A stretch of 64,000 nt of DNA from UBA1660 sp964462035. GTDB lineage: Bacteria > Myxococcota_A > Polyangia > Polyangiales > Houyiibacteriaceae. Positions 52,973 through 61,278 of this stretch are shown one piece after another. The position numbers and the translations under genes are program-made. Location: NCBI GenBank assembly GCA_964462035.1, contig CAYXAP010000012.1, positions 90,970 to 154,969 of the forward strand, written 5' to 3'. Below the pieces are notes generated by a model. The model had not been told where the DNA came from. It saw only the letters and a list, made by a program, of their open reading frames with translations, and did no database searches. Positions within the stretch are counted from its first letter, which is position 1, and the number at the start of each line of letters is the position of its first letter.

Positions 52973-53748
52973 GCCGGTCGCTCACCGGGCTCGGTGCGCT
53001 CCTTGCGTTCGCGCTCGTCGGGCTCCTGCTCCTACCGCTGATCGCGCTCGGACTCTCGACGGGCCCGGCCGACCTCGCGGCGGGGCTCAGCCATCCGGAC
53101 TTCCTGCCCGCGCTCGGACTCAGCCTCCGCACGACGACGCTCGCGCTCGCGCTCACTCTCCTCGGCGGCACACCACTCGCTTGGTGGCTGGCTCGCTCGC
53201 GTTCTCGGCTGGCTGGGGTGATCGCGGTGGTCGTCGATCTACCGATCGTGGTGCCCCCTGCGGTGATCGGCGTGGCGCTGCTGATGACCTATGGCGAACG
53301 GGGGCTGCTCGGTCCGTTGCTCCAGGGCGCGGACCTCGAGCTGGTCTTCACACCGGCCGCCGTGGTCATCGCGCAGCTCGTGGTCTCGGCGCCCTTCTAC
53401 GTACAGGCCGCGACGAGCGCCTTCCGCGAGATCGATCCCGACCTCGGCATCGTCGCGCGAACCCTCGGCGCGTCGCCGACCGTGGCCTTCTTCCGAGTGG
53501 CGCTGCCCGTCGCCGCCCCCGGCCTCGTCGGTGGGGCGTCCCTCGCCTGGGCCCGCTCGCTCGGGGAGTTCGGAGCGACCCTTCTCTTCGCGGGCAACAT
53601 GGGTGGGCGAACCCAGACCATGCCTCTCGCCATCTTCACTGCTCTGGAGTCCGACCTCCGTCTCGCGGTGGTCTTCTCCCTGGTGCTCGTGGCGGTCGGA
53701 GCGCTCCTGCTCGTCGCCGTGCGGCTTCCGGGCCGGAGGTCCGTGTGA
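52969..53748 (+). CDS. modB: Molybdate ABC transporter permease
   Basis: 259-aa inner-membrane permease with six hydrophobic helices and the EAA-like cytoplasmic loop ARTLGASPTVAFFRVALPVAAPGLVGGA. ARSLGEFGATLLFAGNMGGRTQTMPLAIF is the ModB signature near the C-terminus. ATG at 52969 overlaps modA; its stop overlaps the modC GTG. Confidence 0.94.
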   Translation: MSRSLTGLGALLAFALVGLLLLPLIALGLSTGPADLAAGLSHPDFLPALGLSLRTTTLALALTLLGGTPLAWWLARSRSRLAGVIAVVVDLPIVVPPAVIGVALLMTYGERGLLGPLLQGADLELVFTPAAVVIAQLVVSAPFYVQAATSAFREIDPDLGIVARTLGASPTVAFFRVALPVAAPGLVGGASLAWARSLGEFGATLLFAGNMGGRTQTMPLAIFTALESDLRLAVVFSLVLVAVGALLLVAVRLPGRRSV

Positions 53749-54464
53749 GCTGGCGGGCATCGATCGCGTTGCGGCTCGGCACCCTCGGCCTCGACGTCGA
53801 GCTCCAGGGGGATTCGGGCGTGACCGCGATCCTCGGCCCGAACGGCAGTGGCAAGACCACCCTGCTCCGCGCCATCGCAGGCGCGGTCCCGGTCACGCGG
53901 GCGTCGATCGCCGTCGGCGACCGGGTCCTCGCGGACACCGCGCGAGGCATCGACCGCCCCATCGAGCAACGAGGGGTGGGCTACGTGCCGCAGGGCTACG
54001 GCCTCTTCCCTCACCTCCGGGTCCTGGAGAACGTTGCGTTCGGTCTCTCGACGGGTGGCGGCCGCATGTCCCGCTCCGCGCGCTCGTCCGTGGCGCGGGC
54101 GATGCTCGAGCGGCTCGACGCTGCGGAGCTCGCGGAGCGATCGGTCGGCGAGCTCTCCGGCGGCGAGCAGCAGCGCGTGGCGCTCGCGAGGGCGCTGGTC
54201 ATCGAGCCTTCGCTGCTCCTGTTGGACGAGCCGCTGGCGTCGCTCGACGTGCGTCGACGGCAGAGCGTTCGTGGCTTTCTCGCGGAGCAGCTCTCGCGAT
54301 GGGGGCGGCCGGCGTTGCTGGTCACCCACGACGTCCGCGACGTGGCCGCGCTCGGGGCCCGCGTGGTGGTTCTCGATGAGGGACGGGTCGTGCAGCAGGG
54401 AACCCTGCAGGAGCTCAGGGCGAACCCCAAGAGCGAGCTGGTGGCCGAGCTCGTCTTGCCCTGA
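53745..54464 (+). CDS. modC: Molybdate ABC transporter ATPase
   Basis: 239-aa ATP-binding subunit. Walker A GPNGSGKTT, Q-loop region YVPQGYGLFPHL, ABC signature LSGGEQQRVALARAL, Walker B LLLLDEPLASLD and the switch His in VTHDVRD are complete. GTG 53745 with GGAGG five nt upstream, overlapping modB. It ends after the ATPase domain: the C-terminal MOP/TOBE molybdate-binding domain of E. coli ModC (352 aa) is missing, so feedback by molybdate must come from elsewhere. Confidence 0.93.
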   Translation: MSWRASIALRLGTLGLDVELQGDSGVTAILGPNGSGKTTLLRAIAGAVPVTRASIAVGDRVLADTARGIDRPIEQRGVGYVPQGYGLFPHLRVLENVAFGLSTGGGRMSRSARSSVARAMLERLDAAELAERSVGELSGGEQQRVALARALVIEPSLLLLDEPLASLDVRRRQSVRGFLAEQLSRWGRPALLVTHDVRDVAALGARVVVLDEGRVVQQGTLQELRANPKSELVAELVLP

Positions 54465-54506
54465 GAGCGCTTCCGGAGCGGGGAGCGCGCCGGGTACTCT
54501 CCGAGC

Positions 54507-55076
54507 ATGGGGGAGGGACGGTCGCCGGATCCGCGCATGAGCGGCACCATGATTCAGCTCTTCGTCGACGGGGCGACCGACGAGCTGGGCGCCGAGGCCG
54601 TGGCGCGGGCGCGGGCGTCGCTCCCAGAGGAAACACGCCGGACCCTCGAGCACATCACGGCGGTCAGCTGGGTGCCGATCGCCATGGTCGAAGAGCTCAT
54701 CGAGGCCCTCGCCGATGCCGGCGGCCTCTCGGTCAACGTGCTGCGGCAGCGGGTCGTGCCGCCCGCCACACGGAAGGGCTTTCACGGGGTTTGGCGGGCG
54801 CTCCTCCGGTTCACGGGCGCAGAGGCGCTCATCCGGCGAACGCCCAAGATCTACGCGCGGGGTCGAAACGTCGGGAAGCTCGAGGTCACCGAGGTCGGCC
54901 ACGGCGTCGCCGAGCTCGCGCTCACCGGCTGGCCCGACGTGCCGGAGGGTCAGCTCCAGAGCGTGGCGCTGAGCATCCAGACGATCCTCCGGATGAGCGG
55001 TCGGCCGCGTGCCGTCGTCAGCTGGCGCAGCGAGCCGGGCGGCGGCGGCTTCACGGTCCGCTGGCTAGACGACTGA
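54507..55076 (+). CDS. Soluble hypothetical, possibly V4R/DUF2378-like fold (189 aa)
   Basis: Not clearly recognised. ATG 54507 has TACTCT 6 nt upstream (leaderless-like). Pattern: ITAVSWVPIAMVEELIEALADAGG helical region, an alpha-helical middle with RVVPPATRKGFHGVWRALLRFTG, then antiparallel strands LEVTEVGHGVAELALTGWP and VVSWRSEPGGGGFTVRW. This order of an N-terminal helical part and a final beta hairpin pair recalls myxobacterial DUF2378/heme-NO-binding-like and V4R proteins, but the metal Cys are absent. Convergent with the HD gene with a 12-nt overlap. Confidence 0.6.
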   Translation: MGEGRSPDPRMSGTMIQLFVDGATDELGAEAVARARASLPEETRRTLEHITAVSWVPIAMVEELIEALADAGGLSVNVLRQRVVPPATRKGFHGVWRALLRFTGAEALIRRTPKIYARGRNVGKLEVTEVGHGVAELALTGWPDVPEGQLQSVALSIQTILRMSGRPRAVVSWRSEPGGGGFTVRWLDD

Positions 55077-55712
55077 CAGCTCCGCGATGCGTCGCTCGAG
55101 GTTGCGGCGCGCCGCCGCCTCGAGCTCGTTCGCCAGGGCTGGGACCCCGTAGATGGGTGTCCGGTCGAGAAAGCCCGAGAGCACCTCACGCCGCCCCGAT
55201 CGGAAGAGCGCTTCGGGCACGTGCGCGTATTCTTCCCGGATGCGTCGCTCGAAGTCGTCGTAGACCGCGCGCCGTGCGCCCAGGATCGTCAGGTCCAGGT
55301 CCACCACGAGCTGCGTGTCGCCGTCGCACGCGCCGTGCGCCTTCGTGGCCAGGATGTGCTCCGCGATCCGCTCGATCGCCTCCGTCTCCACGCCCAGCTC
55401 GTCGAGCCTGGTCCGCGCGAGCATGGCGCTCTGCGCCTCGTTGTCGCTGGCGCTCGGGTCGTAGACGGCGTCGTGGAAGAAGAGCGCGAGCGAGACCTCT
55501 GCCGGCCGAGCGGCGTAGGCGGCGAACCAATCGAGCCAACCCAGACAGGCTCCGACGTGTTCCATCGTGTGGTACCGGCGGTGCGACTCGCCGTGCCGCT
55601 CGAGCAGCTCGGTGAAGACGCGGGACGTGGCCTCCGGCGCGGGCGACGCTCCGGCTCCCGCCAGGGCCGCCTCGAAACGCGAACGGAGTCGTGCGGTCGT
55701 GTTCTCGGTCAT
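55065..55712 (-). CDS. HD-family metal-dependent phosphohydrolase (215 aa)
   Basis: Predicted metal-dependent phosphohydrolase of the HD superfamily: HRRYHTMEHVGACLGWLDWF, FFHDAVYDPSASDNEAQSA (the HD motif with its following N-E), HILATKAH and DLDLTILG supply the metal ligands. Family members hydrolyse nucleotides or small phosphate esters. ATG 55712. Divergent from the TetR gene with the TTGGTT palindrome between them, so it may be a TetR target. Confidence 0.9.
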   Translation of the reverse strand: MTENTTARLRSRFEAALAGAGASPAPEATSRVFTELLERHGESHRRYHTMEHVGACLGWLDWFAAYAARPAEVSLALFFHDAVYDPSASDNEAQSAMLARTRLDELGVETEAIERIAEHILATKAHGACDGDTQLVVDLDLTILGARRAVYDDFERRIREEYAHVPEALFRSGRREVLSGFLDRTPIYGVPALANELEAAARRNLERRIAELSVV

Positions 55713-55735
55713 GGGCTCAGGCTGCGCTCGGTTTC

Positions 55736-55751
55736 TTGGTTATCCAACCAA
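55736..55751. promoter_or_regulatory. TetR operator candidate TTGGTT-ATCC-AACCAA
   Basis: Perfect 6-4-6 inverted repeat in the 68-bp divergent region between the HD gene and tetR; it ends 17 bp before the TAGAGT box of tetR. Placement and symmetry are those of an autoregulatory TetR-family operator controlling both directions. Confidence 0.65.
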
Positions 55752-55780
55752 ACAACGGCACCAGCGGTTAGAGTGTGGCC

Positions 55781-56341
55781 ATGGGCCGACCGAGCAACCG
55801 CGCGGAGCGTCGTCGTCAGATTCTAGCCGCCTTCGCTCACGTGTTGGCAGACCACGGCTTCGCTGGCGCCACCGTGGCCGCGATCGCTCAGGAGGCCGGC
55901 GTCACCCCGGGTCTCGTGCACTACCACTTCGAGAGCAAGGCGGAGCTGCTCGAGGCGCTGGTGGCCGAGCTCGTACGTGGTTTCCGGGAGCGCGTGCACG
56001 AGCGCGAGGGGGAGGGCGACGACCTCACGGCCTACGGAGACGCCGCACTCGCGCTCGACGAGCGCTCCGACCGGACGGCTGCCCGCTGCTGGGTGGGCGT
56101 GTTCGCGGAGGCGCTGCGGGACCCGACGCTCTTCCGGCGCGTGCGGCGGTTGATCGACACGGAGTTGACGGCCATCCAGCGGCGCTCGGGCGACCGCTAC
56201 GACGCTCAGGAGGCGGGGGCGGTGCTGGCGTTCGTGGTCGGCTCGCTCGTGGTGGGTGCGTTCGCGCCGCAGAAGACCGCCGGCTTCGCCGCGCCGGGTC
56301 TGCGAGCGCTCGTGGCCGGCCTGGACCAGGGCCCGCCGTGA
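55781..56341 (+). CDS. TetR family transcriptional regulator (186 aa)
   Basis: Helix-turn-helix N-terminus (RRQILAAFAHVLADHGFAGATVAAIAQEAGVTPGLVHYHF) and a helical ligand domain ending in LVAGLDQG. ATG 55781 rather than GTG 55775; TAGAGT is 6 nt upstream. Overlaps the MFS exporter by GTGA, so it probably represses its own exporter and the divergent HD gene in response to a small molecule. Confidence 0.93.
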   Translation: MGRPSNRAERRRQILAAFAHVLADHGFAGATVAAIAQEAGVTPGLVHYHFESKAELLEALVAELVRGFRERVHEREGEGDDLTAYGDAALALDERSDRTAARCWVGVFAEALRDPTLFRRVRRLIDTELTAIQRRSGDRYDAQEAGAVLAFVVGSLVVGAFAPQKTAGFAAPGLRALVAGLDQGPP

Positions 56342-57570
56342 GCGAGGTCCGACTAGGCATCCGAGCGAACCTCGCCCAGTTCTCGCTCCTCGTGCTCGTC
56401 AACGCCTTCGTCGGCGCGATGGTCGGCATGGAGCGCAGCATCCTCCCGGCGATCGCGGAGGAAGAGCTCGGGCTGGCGGGGCGGACCGCGATCCTCTCGT
56501 TCATCGTGGTCTTCGGCGTCACCAAGGCGCTGACCAATTACGTGGCCGGGCGTTGGTCCGACACGGTGGGCCGCAAGCACGTCTTGGTGGTCGGCTGGCT
56601 CGTGGCCGTGCCGGTGCCCTTCCTGTTGATGTGGGCCCCGAGCTGGACCTGGATGCTGGTGGCCAATGCGTTCCTCGGTGTCAGTCAGGGGCTCACGTGG
56701 TCGACCACGGTGATCATGAAGATCGACCTCGCCGGCCCCGCGAAACGGGGGCTGGCCATGGGGCTCAACGAGTTCGCTGGCTACTTCGCCGTGGCGCTCT
56801 CGGCGCTGGCGACCGGCTACGTCGCAGCCGAGGTGGGCCTGCGGCCGGAGCCCTTCTATCTGGGCGTCGGCTTCGTGGGAGCGGGGCTGCTGCTCTCGGT
56901 GTTGGCCGTTCGTGAGACCCGTGGGCACGTCGACCAGGAGGCCGCGCTCGACGGCGGGCCAGACGACGGCGCGCTATCGCCGCGCGAGGTGGTGATGCGT
57001 ACCAGCTTCACCGACCCCGACCTCTCCTCGGTGAGCCAGGCCGGGTTGGTGAACAACCTCAACGACGGCATGGCCTGGGGGCTCTTTCCGCTCGTCTTCG
57101 CCGCCGCGCAGCTCCCGATCGAGGCGATCGGCGTGCTGGCGGCGATCTATCCGGCGGTCTGGGGCATCGGTCAGCTCTTCACCGGCGCGTGGTCGGATCG
57201 GGTCGGTCGCAAATGGCTCATCGTCGGTGGGATGTGGATCCAGGCGGTCGGCGTCGGGGTCGTGGCGTTCGGCCAGAGCTTCGGTCACTTCGCCGTCGGC
57301 GCCGTCCTCCTCGGACTCGGCACCGCGATGGTCTATCCGACGCTGCTCGCCGCCATCGGAGATGTGGCCCACCCGAGCTGGCGGGGCTCGGCGGTGGGCG
57401 TGTACCGGCTCTGGCGCGACATGGGCTACGCGGTGGGCGCGCTCCTCGCCGGGTTGGTCGCCGACGCCTTCGGTCTCACCGAGGCGACCCTGACCGTCGC
57501 GGCGCTGACCTTCGCATCCGGTCTCGTGGTCGCGCTCCGAATGCGCGAGACCCTCGACCGCCGCGGTTGA
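56338..57570 (+). CDS. Major facilitator superfamily transporter (410 aa)
   Basis: Twelve-helix MFS permease. The two-fold repeat shows GRWSDTVGRKHVLVVGW and GAWSDRVGRKWLIVGG, both intracellular loop 2/8 motifs (G-x3-D-x2-G-R-R/K). GTG 56338 overlaps the tetR stop. TetR-MFS pairs usually export drugs or metabolites, or import a carboxylate; the FGVTKALTNYVAG and SQGLTWSTTVIMKIDLAGPAKRG segments recall the fosmidomycin/oxalate-type clade but substrate is not assignable. Confidence 0.92.
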   Translation: MSEVRLGIRANLAQFSLLVLVNAFVGAMVGMERSILPAIAEEELGLAGRTAILSFIVVFGVTKALTNYVAGRWSDTVGRKHVLVVGWLVAVPVPFLLMWAPSWTWMLVANAFLGVSQGLTWSTTVIMKIDLAGPAKRGLAMGLNEFAGYFAVALSALATGYVAAEVGLRPEPFYLGVGFVGAGLLLSVLAVRETRGHVDQEAALDGGPDDGALSPREVVMRTSFTDPDLSSVSQAGLVNNLNDGMAWGLFPLVFAAAQLPIEAIGVLAAIYPAVWGIGQLFTGAWSDRVGRKWLIVGGMWIQAVGVGVVAFGQSFGHFAVGAVLLGLGTAMVYPTLLAAIGDVAHPSWRGSAVGVYRLWRDMGYAVGALLAGLVADAFGLTEATLTVAALTFASGLVVALRMRETLDRRG

Positions 57571-57573
57571 GCC

Positions 57574-58179
57574 TCACTCCGGCGCGAAGGCCAGCACCTG
57601 GACCGTGGCGCTGAGCCCGGCGTGGTAGCGACCCTCACTGATGTCGCGCTCGACTTCGTGGCAGGTCTCGAAGCGCAGACCGGTGAGCTCCACGCGCAGG
57701 CTCTCGGGGGTCATGAGCAGCTCTGCGGCGGGAGGGCCCCCGACGCCCGGGCAGTCGAGCTGTCGCGGGGTGTAGGCCTCCAGCACGAAGGCACCCCCGG
57801 CCTTCAGCGCCTTCGCGCAGCGCGCGTGGAGCGGACCACGAATGGCCGGCGGGACGTGTGCCCAGATGGACACGATCGCCGCCCACTGACCGACGCCGGG
57901 ATCGAAGTCGGCCAAGTTCGCCTCGATGGTCTCGAGCGCGACCCCGCGCTCCTCCGCCAGCGTGGCCGCGTTCGCCAGCCCGGTCGGCGAGAGGTCGACC
58001 GCGGTCACCGAGTGTCCACGCTCCGCGAGGAAGACGGCGTTGCGGCCCTCTCCCTCGGCCAGGCAGAGCACCGGGCCCGCCGGCAGCCGGTCGGCGACCG
58101 AACGCAGGAAGTCGTTCGGCTCGGAGCCGTATGACTCGAAGCGTTGGCCATAGCGCTCGTCCCAGAACTCGCGATTCAT
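57574..58179 (-). CDS. Class I SAM-dependent methyltransferase (201 aa)
   Basis: Rossmann-fold methyltransferase: VLCLAEGEGRNAVFLAERGHSVTAVDLS (motif I and the acidic end of strand 2), ANLADFDPGVGQWAAIVSIWAH (motif II) and LKAGGAFVLEAYTP. The start MNREFWDERYGQRFESYG matches TehB/tellurite or thiol-methyltransferase-like proteins. Convergent with the MFS gene (3-nt gap), so independent of it. Target unknown. Confidence 0.88.
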   Translation of the reverse strand: MNREFWDERYGQRFESYGSEPNDFLRSVADRLPAGPVLCLAEGEGRNAVFLAERGHSVTAVDLSPTGLANAATLAEERGVALETIEANLADFDPGVGQWAAIVSIWAHVPPAIRGPLHARCAKALKAGGAFVLEAYTPRQLDCPGVGGPPAAELLMTPESLRVELTGLRFETCHEVERDISEGRYHAGLSATVQVLAFAPE

Positions 58180-58219
58180 GTCTGGGCAGTAGCACGAGGG
58201 GAGTCGCCGTTACTCCGCT

Positions 58220-58705
58220 TCAGCCGTCTCGGTCCACCAACGGGACCGCGAAGCCGAGCTCCGTGTCCCAGGGGAAGCGGATCCAGGTGGTCTGCGGGAT
58301 CTCTCGGATGCAGAGATCGGTCTGCAGGAGTCCTTCCTCCTTCGCGTAGACCGTGGCCAGGAACGCCTTCGGCATCAGCTCCTTGATCTTCGCCGCCGTA
58401 CGGCCGGTGTCGACCAGGTCGTCGATGAGCAGGCAACCCTCGCCGTCTCCCTCGGGCGCCTTCAGGACCTGGGCTTCCTTCTGCTGCTGCCCTTCGTCGC
58501 CGGCGTAGGAGACCACGCAGATCGTGTCGACCAACCGGATGTCGAGCTCGCGCGCGACCACCGCCGCGGGGATCAGGCCGCCGCGAGTCACGGCGACCAG
58601 CGTGTGCCACTTCGTCCCCATGGCGATCAGCTGACGGCAGAGCTCTCGCGTGTCGCGGTGCAGCTCGTCCCAGGAGATGTAGATGTCGCTCTGGTAGCGG
58701 CCCAT
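58220..58705 (-). CDS. gpt: Xanthine-guanine phosphoribosyltransferase
   Basis: 161-aa purine salvage enzyme transferring ribose-5-phosphate from PRPP to guanine/xanthine. VTRGGLIPAAVVARELDI and the PRPP-binding LLIDDLVDTGRTAAKI are Gpt-type; E. coli Gpt is 152 aa. ATG 58705 chosen over an upstream frame because it begins MGRYQSDIYISWDELHRDTR as in Gpt; TATCCT sits 7 nt upstream. Confidence 0.9.
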   Translation of the reverse strand: MGRYQSDIYISWDELHRDTRELCRQLIAMGTKWHTLVAVTRGGLIPAAVVARELDIRLVDTICVVSYAGDEGQQQKEAQVLKAPEGDGEGCLLIDDLVDTGRTAAKIKELMPKAFLATVYAKEEGLLQTDLCIREIPQTTWIRFPWDTELGFAVPLVDRDG

Positions 58706-58835
58706 GGGCCGGAGGATAACCGAGCCTGCCGCGAACGGATCAGCGCTTCCGCACGAGAGCATCACCGCGAACGTCTCGGTGCTCGGGAGCTCGGCCATGG
58801 CATGTCGTGCCCCGGCGTGGTGCACCGAGTCAGCC

Positions 58836-59753
58836 TCAGAGCGCTTCGGGCAGGTCGACGTCCTTGCAGGCCGCGGCCCACATGCGCTTCGCCTCTTCTT
58901 CGGAGGAGCTGATCTCGGTGCGAGTCGCCGACTTGGTGACGTAGTCGGCGTCCCCGAGCTCCTCTTCGCGGTAGATGCGGGTCACCGCCTTGCACTGGAA
59001 GAAGTAGCGGCCGGTGTGTCCGTCGACGTCGTCGGAGGTGGCCAGGTGGATGGACGTGAGCGCACCCTCGCTGGGACTGATCCCGGGCTCGTCCTCTCGC
59101 CCGATGCTGGCCCACAGGTCGGTCTTCACCTTGCCGGGGTGAGCCGCGTTGCTGGTGACGTCCGAGCCGCGGTCCATCAGCCGGCGCGCGAGCTCGTTCG
59201 AGAGCAGGATGTTGGCGAGCTTGCTGCGCCCGTAGGCGCGCCACGGGTCGTAGCCGTCGTCGCTCGCGTGCTCCGCCGTGAGCTGGTCGTAGTCCACCGG
59301 CTCTGGGTGCAACCGGTGGGCGCCGGAGGCGACGTGGATGATCCGCGCTGTCGGGTCCTCCGCGTCTTCGAGGGCGGGCAGCAGCAGCCGGCAAAGGAGG
59401 AAGTGGCCGAGCACGTTGACCTGCCACTGCTGCTCGAAGCCATCGTCGGTGACTTTCCAGGGGAGCGCCATGACGCCCGCGTTGAGCACACAGACATGCA
59501 GGGGCCGGCCGGTGGCACGGAAGGTCTCGGCCGCCGTTCGGACCGACGCGAGCGACGCGAGATCGAGCACGAGTGTCTCCGCGCTGGCGCCCTTCGTGGT
59601 CGCGGTGAGCGCCTCGACCGCAGCGTTCCCCTTCGCCTCCGATCGCGCCCCCACGATGACGTGATAGCCGGCCTCGATCAGACCCTTGCAGGTCTCGAAG
59701 CCGATGCCGGTGTTGCCGCCGGTGACGAGGGCGATGGGACGGGTGTCGGTCAT
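58836..59753 (-). CDS. Short-chain dehydrogenase/reductase (305 aa)
   Basis: NAD(P)-dependent oxidoreductase of the SDR family: TGGNTGIGFETCKGL (cofactor loop), VLDLASLASV, NAGVMALPW and the catalytic YGRSK (Tyr-x3-Lys) with the preceding Ser in HVASGAH. The long C-terminus and motifs resemble retinol dehydrogenase/WWOX-like SDRs. ATG 59753 has TATGCT 8 nt upstream. Transcribed in the same direction as the AraC gene 70 bp upstream, and possibly part of its regulon. Confidence 0.9.
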   Translation of the reverse strand: MTDTRPIALVTGGNTGIGFETCKGLIEAGYHVIVGARSEAKGNAAVEALTATTKGASAETLVLDLASLASVRTAAETFRATGRPLHVCVLNAGVMALPWKVTDDGFEQQWQVNVLGHFLLCRLLLPALEDAEDPTARIIHVASGAHRLHPEPVDYDQLTAEHASDDGYDPWRAYGRSKLANILLSNELARRLMDRGSDVTSNAAHPGKVKTDLWASIGREDEPGISPSEGALTSIHLATSDDVDGHTGRYFFQCKAVTRIYREEELGDADYVTKSATRTEISSSEEEAKRMWAAACKDVDLPEAL

Positions 59754-59823
59754 TGCGGCAGAGCATATCCCCAACGCGCCCATCGCGGTGGTCTTCACTC
59801 GATGGCGTCGATCCTGGGGCTGC

Positions 59824-60549
59824 TCACGCGCACATCCGCAGGGAGCCGGCGCCGCGCCGGTAGATCCCAGGAGCGACGCCGTAGCGGCGCTTGAAGGCCC
59901 GGCTGAACGCAAACTCGGATGCGTAGCCGATGTCCGCCGCGATGGCGGCGAGGCCGTCGTCCGTCGTCAGCAGCCGGTGGGCAGCGCGCCGAAGTCGCAC
60001 ACCCTTGAGATAGCGGCTCGGCGATTCGCCGAGGGCGCTCCGGAAGCGGCGCACCAACGAGGCCCGGGAGACCCCGACCCTCCTGGCCAGCTCGGGAATG
60101 GAGGGGAGCCCGTCCGCGCCGGCGGCGATGCGGACCGCGGCGCGAACGACCGGGTCGGCGATCGATGCATCGAGCTCGCCGGAGAGCTCGCGCAGGCGCG
60201 CGGCGAAGGCTCGAGCCAGCGGGCTTGCGACCGAGCGGTCCGTCTCGGTGTCCGCCAGGAGCGGGGCGAGGCGGGCGAGCACGGGGTCGGCATGCACCTC
60301 GGCGGACGAGAGCCGAGCCTCGAACGACGACTCCGGGCGAACGAACGCGACCGCCCGCGCGCCCACCGAGCGGGCCGTGAGCATCGCGTGGCCCGAGAAC
60401 GTCGCCACGGACCCCGTCTCGAGCGGCTCCCCTCGCAGCGTGATCGGCCCTCGCACCGCCAACACGAGGCCCGATTCGCCGGGCAGCTCCACCGGCCGGA
60501 AGTGCGGTCCCTCCAGCACGAAGCGTGTCACGTCTTCGGAGCCGTCCAT
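59824..60549 (-). CDS. AraC family transcriptional regulator (241 aa)
   Basis: N-terminal AraC_binding/cupin-like half (about 10-85: RPVELPGESGLVLAVRGPITLRG) and C-terminal double helix-turn-helix (about 150-241: PELARRVGVSRASLVRRFRSALGESPSRYLKGVRL; DIGYASEFAFSRAFKRRYG). ATG 60549. The 55 bp next to its start hold direct repeats with GTGAGCCG cores spaced 21 bp, shared with the region upstream of the esterase at 13238. Likely controls itself, the divergent clpP gene and possibly the esterase and SDR. Confidence 0.9.
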   Translation of the reverse strand: MDGSEDVTRFVLEGPHFRPVELPGESGLVLAVRGPITLRGEPLETGSVATFSGHAMLTARSVGARAVAFVRPESSFEARLSSAEVHADPVLARLAPLLADTETDRSVASPLARAFAARLRELSGELDASIADPVVRAAVRIAAGADGLPSIPELARRVGVSRASLVRRFRSALGESPSRYLKGVRLRRAAHRLLTTDDGLAAIAADIGYASEFAFSRAFKRRYGVAPGIYRRGAGSLRMCA

Positions 60550-60569
60550 GGCTGGAAGGTGACGGCTCC

Positions 60570-60620
60570 GCGGACCGTCGACAAGGCCGTGAGCCGATCG
60601 GATATGGCTGTGAGCCGTCG
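60570..60620. promoter_or_regulatory. Direct repeats between araC-type gene and clpP
   Basis: GTGAGCCGATCG (60589-60600) and GTGAGCCGTCG (60610-60620) start 21 bp apart, in the longer similarity GGCCGTGAGCCG/GGCTGTGAGCCG; a weaker GCGGACCGTCG lies at 60570-60580. Face-of-helix spacing fits AraC-type direct-repeat binding. Confidence 0.6.
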
Positions 60621-60675
60621 GGTCATCGCACCGGATGGGGCGAGCGGCGCGGGCATGCATCGGAGCGATCCGGCC

Positions 60676-61275
60676 ATGGCGACGGGGCCCGTGCTCCGGC
60701 ACAGCAGACCCATGGAGTCCGCGCAGCCCATCACCGAGCAGCTCCTTCGCTCGCGCACCGTACTGGTCTTCGGCGAGATCGATGCCGCGCTCGCGGAACG
60801 CACGAACGCGCAGCTCTTCGCCCTCGCCGGCGCGAGCGACGCGCCGATCACCATGGTGGTCAGCTCTCCCGGTGGGCACGTCGAGTCAGGCGACTCCGTC
60901 CACGACGTCGTCCGGTTCATCGCTCCCGAGGTCCGCATGCTCGGCACCGGCTGGGTCGCGAGCGCTGGTGCGCTGATCTACATCGCCGCTCCACGCGAGC
61001 GCCGCTTCGCGACCCCGAATACGCGCTTCCTGCTCCACCAGCCCCTCGGCGCCTATCAGGGTTCGGCCGCCGACATCGAGATCCAGGCCGAGCAGATCCT
61101 GGCGATGCGCCGTCGGCTGGACCGCCTCTTCGCCGAAGCGACCGGCCAGCCCATCGAGCGAGTGGGCCGCGACACCGACCGCGACCACTGGCTGACCGCA
61201 GAGGCCGCGCTCGACTACGGCCTGGTCGGCGCGATCGTCGAACGCAGCTCGGAGGTCGTTCGCCTCTCGGGTTAG
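60676..61275 (+). CDS. Solo ClpP-like serine protease (199 aa)
   Basis: ClpP-fold peptidase with the full triad: S96 (GWVASAGALIY), H121 (RFLLHQPLG) and D166 (GRDTDRDHW). No Clp ATPase gene is near, so it may act on small peptides or join another ATPase. ATG 60676 has GGAG ten nt upstream; ATG 60712 would start MESAQPITEQLL and also keep all catalytic residues. Divergent from the AraC gene with the repeat array between; convergent with the macro-domain gene (3-nt gap). Confidence 0.88.
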   Translation: MATGPVLRHSRPMESAQPITEQLLRSRTVLVFGEIDAALAERTNAQLFALAGASDAPITMVVSSPGGHVESGDSVHDVVRFIAPEVRMLGTGWVASAGALIYIAAPRERRFATPNTRFLLHQPLGAYQGSAADIEIQAEQILAMRRRLDRLFAEATGQPIERVGRDTDRDHWLTAEAALDYGLVGAIVERSSEVVRLSG

Positions 61276-61278
61276 AGG

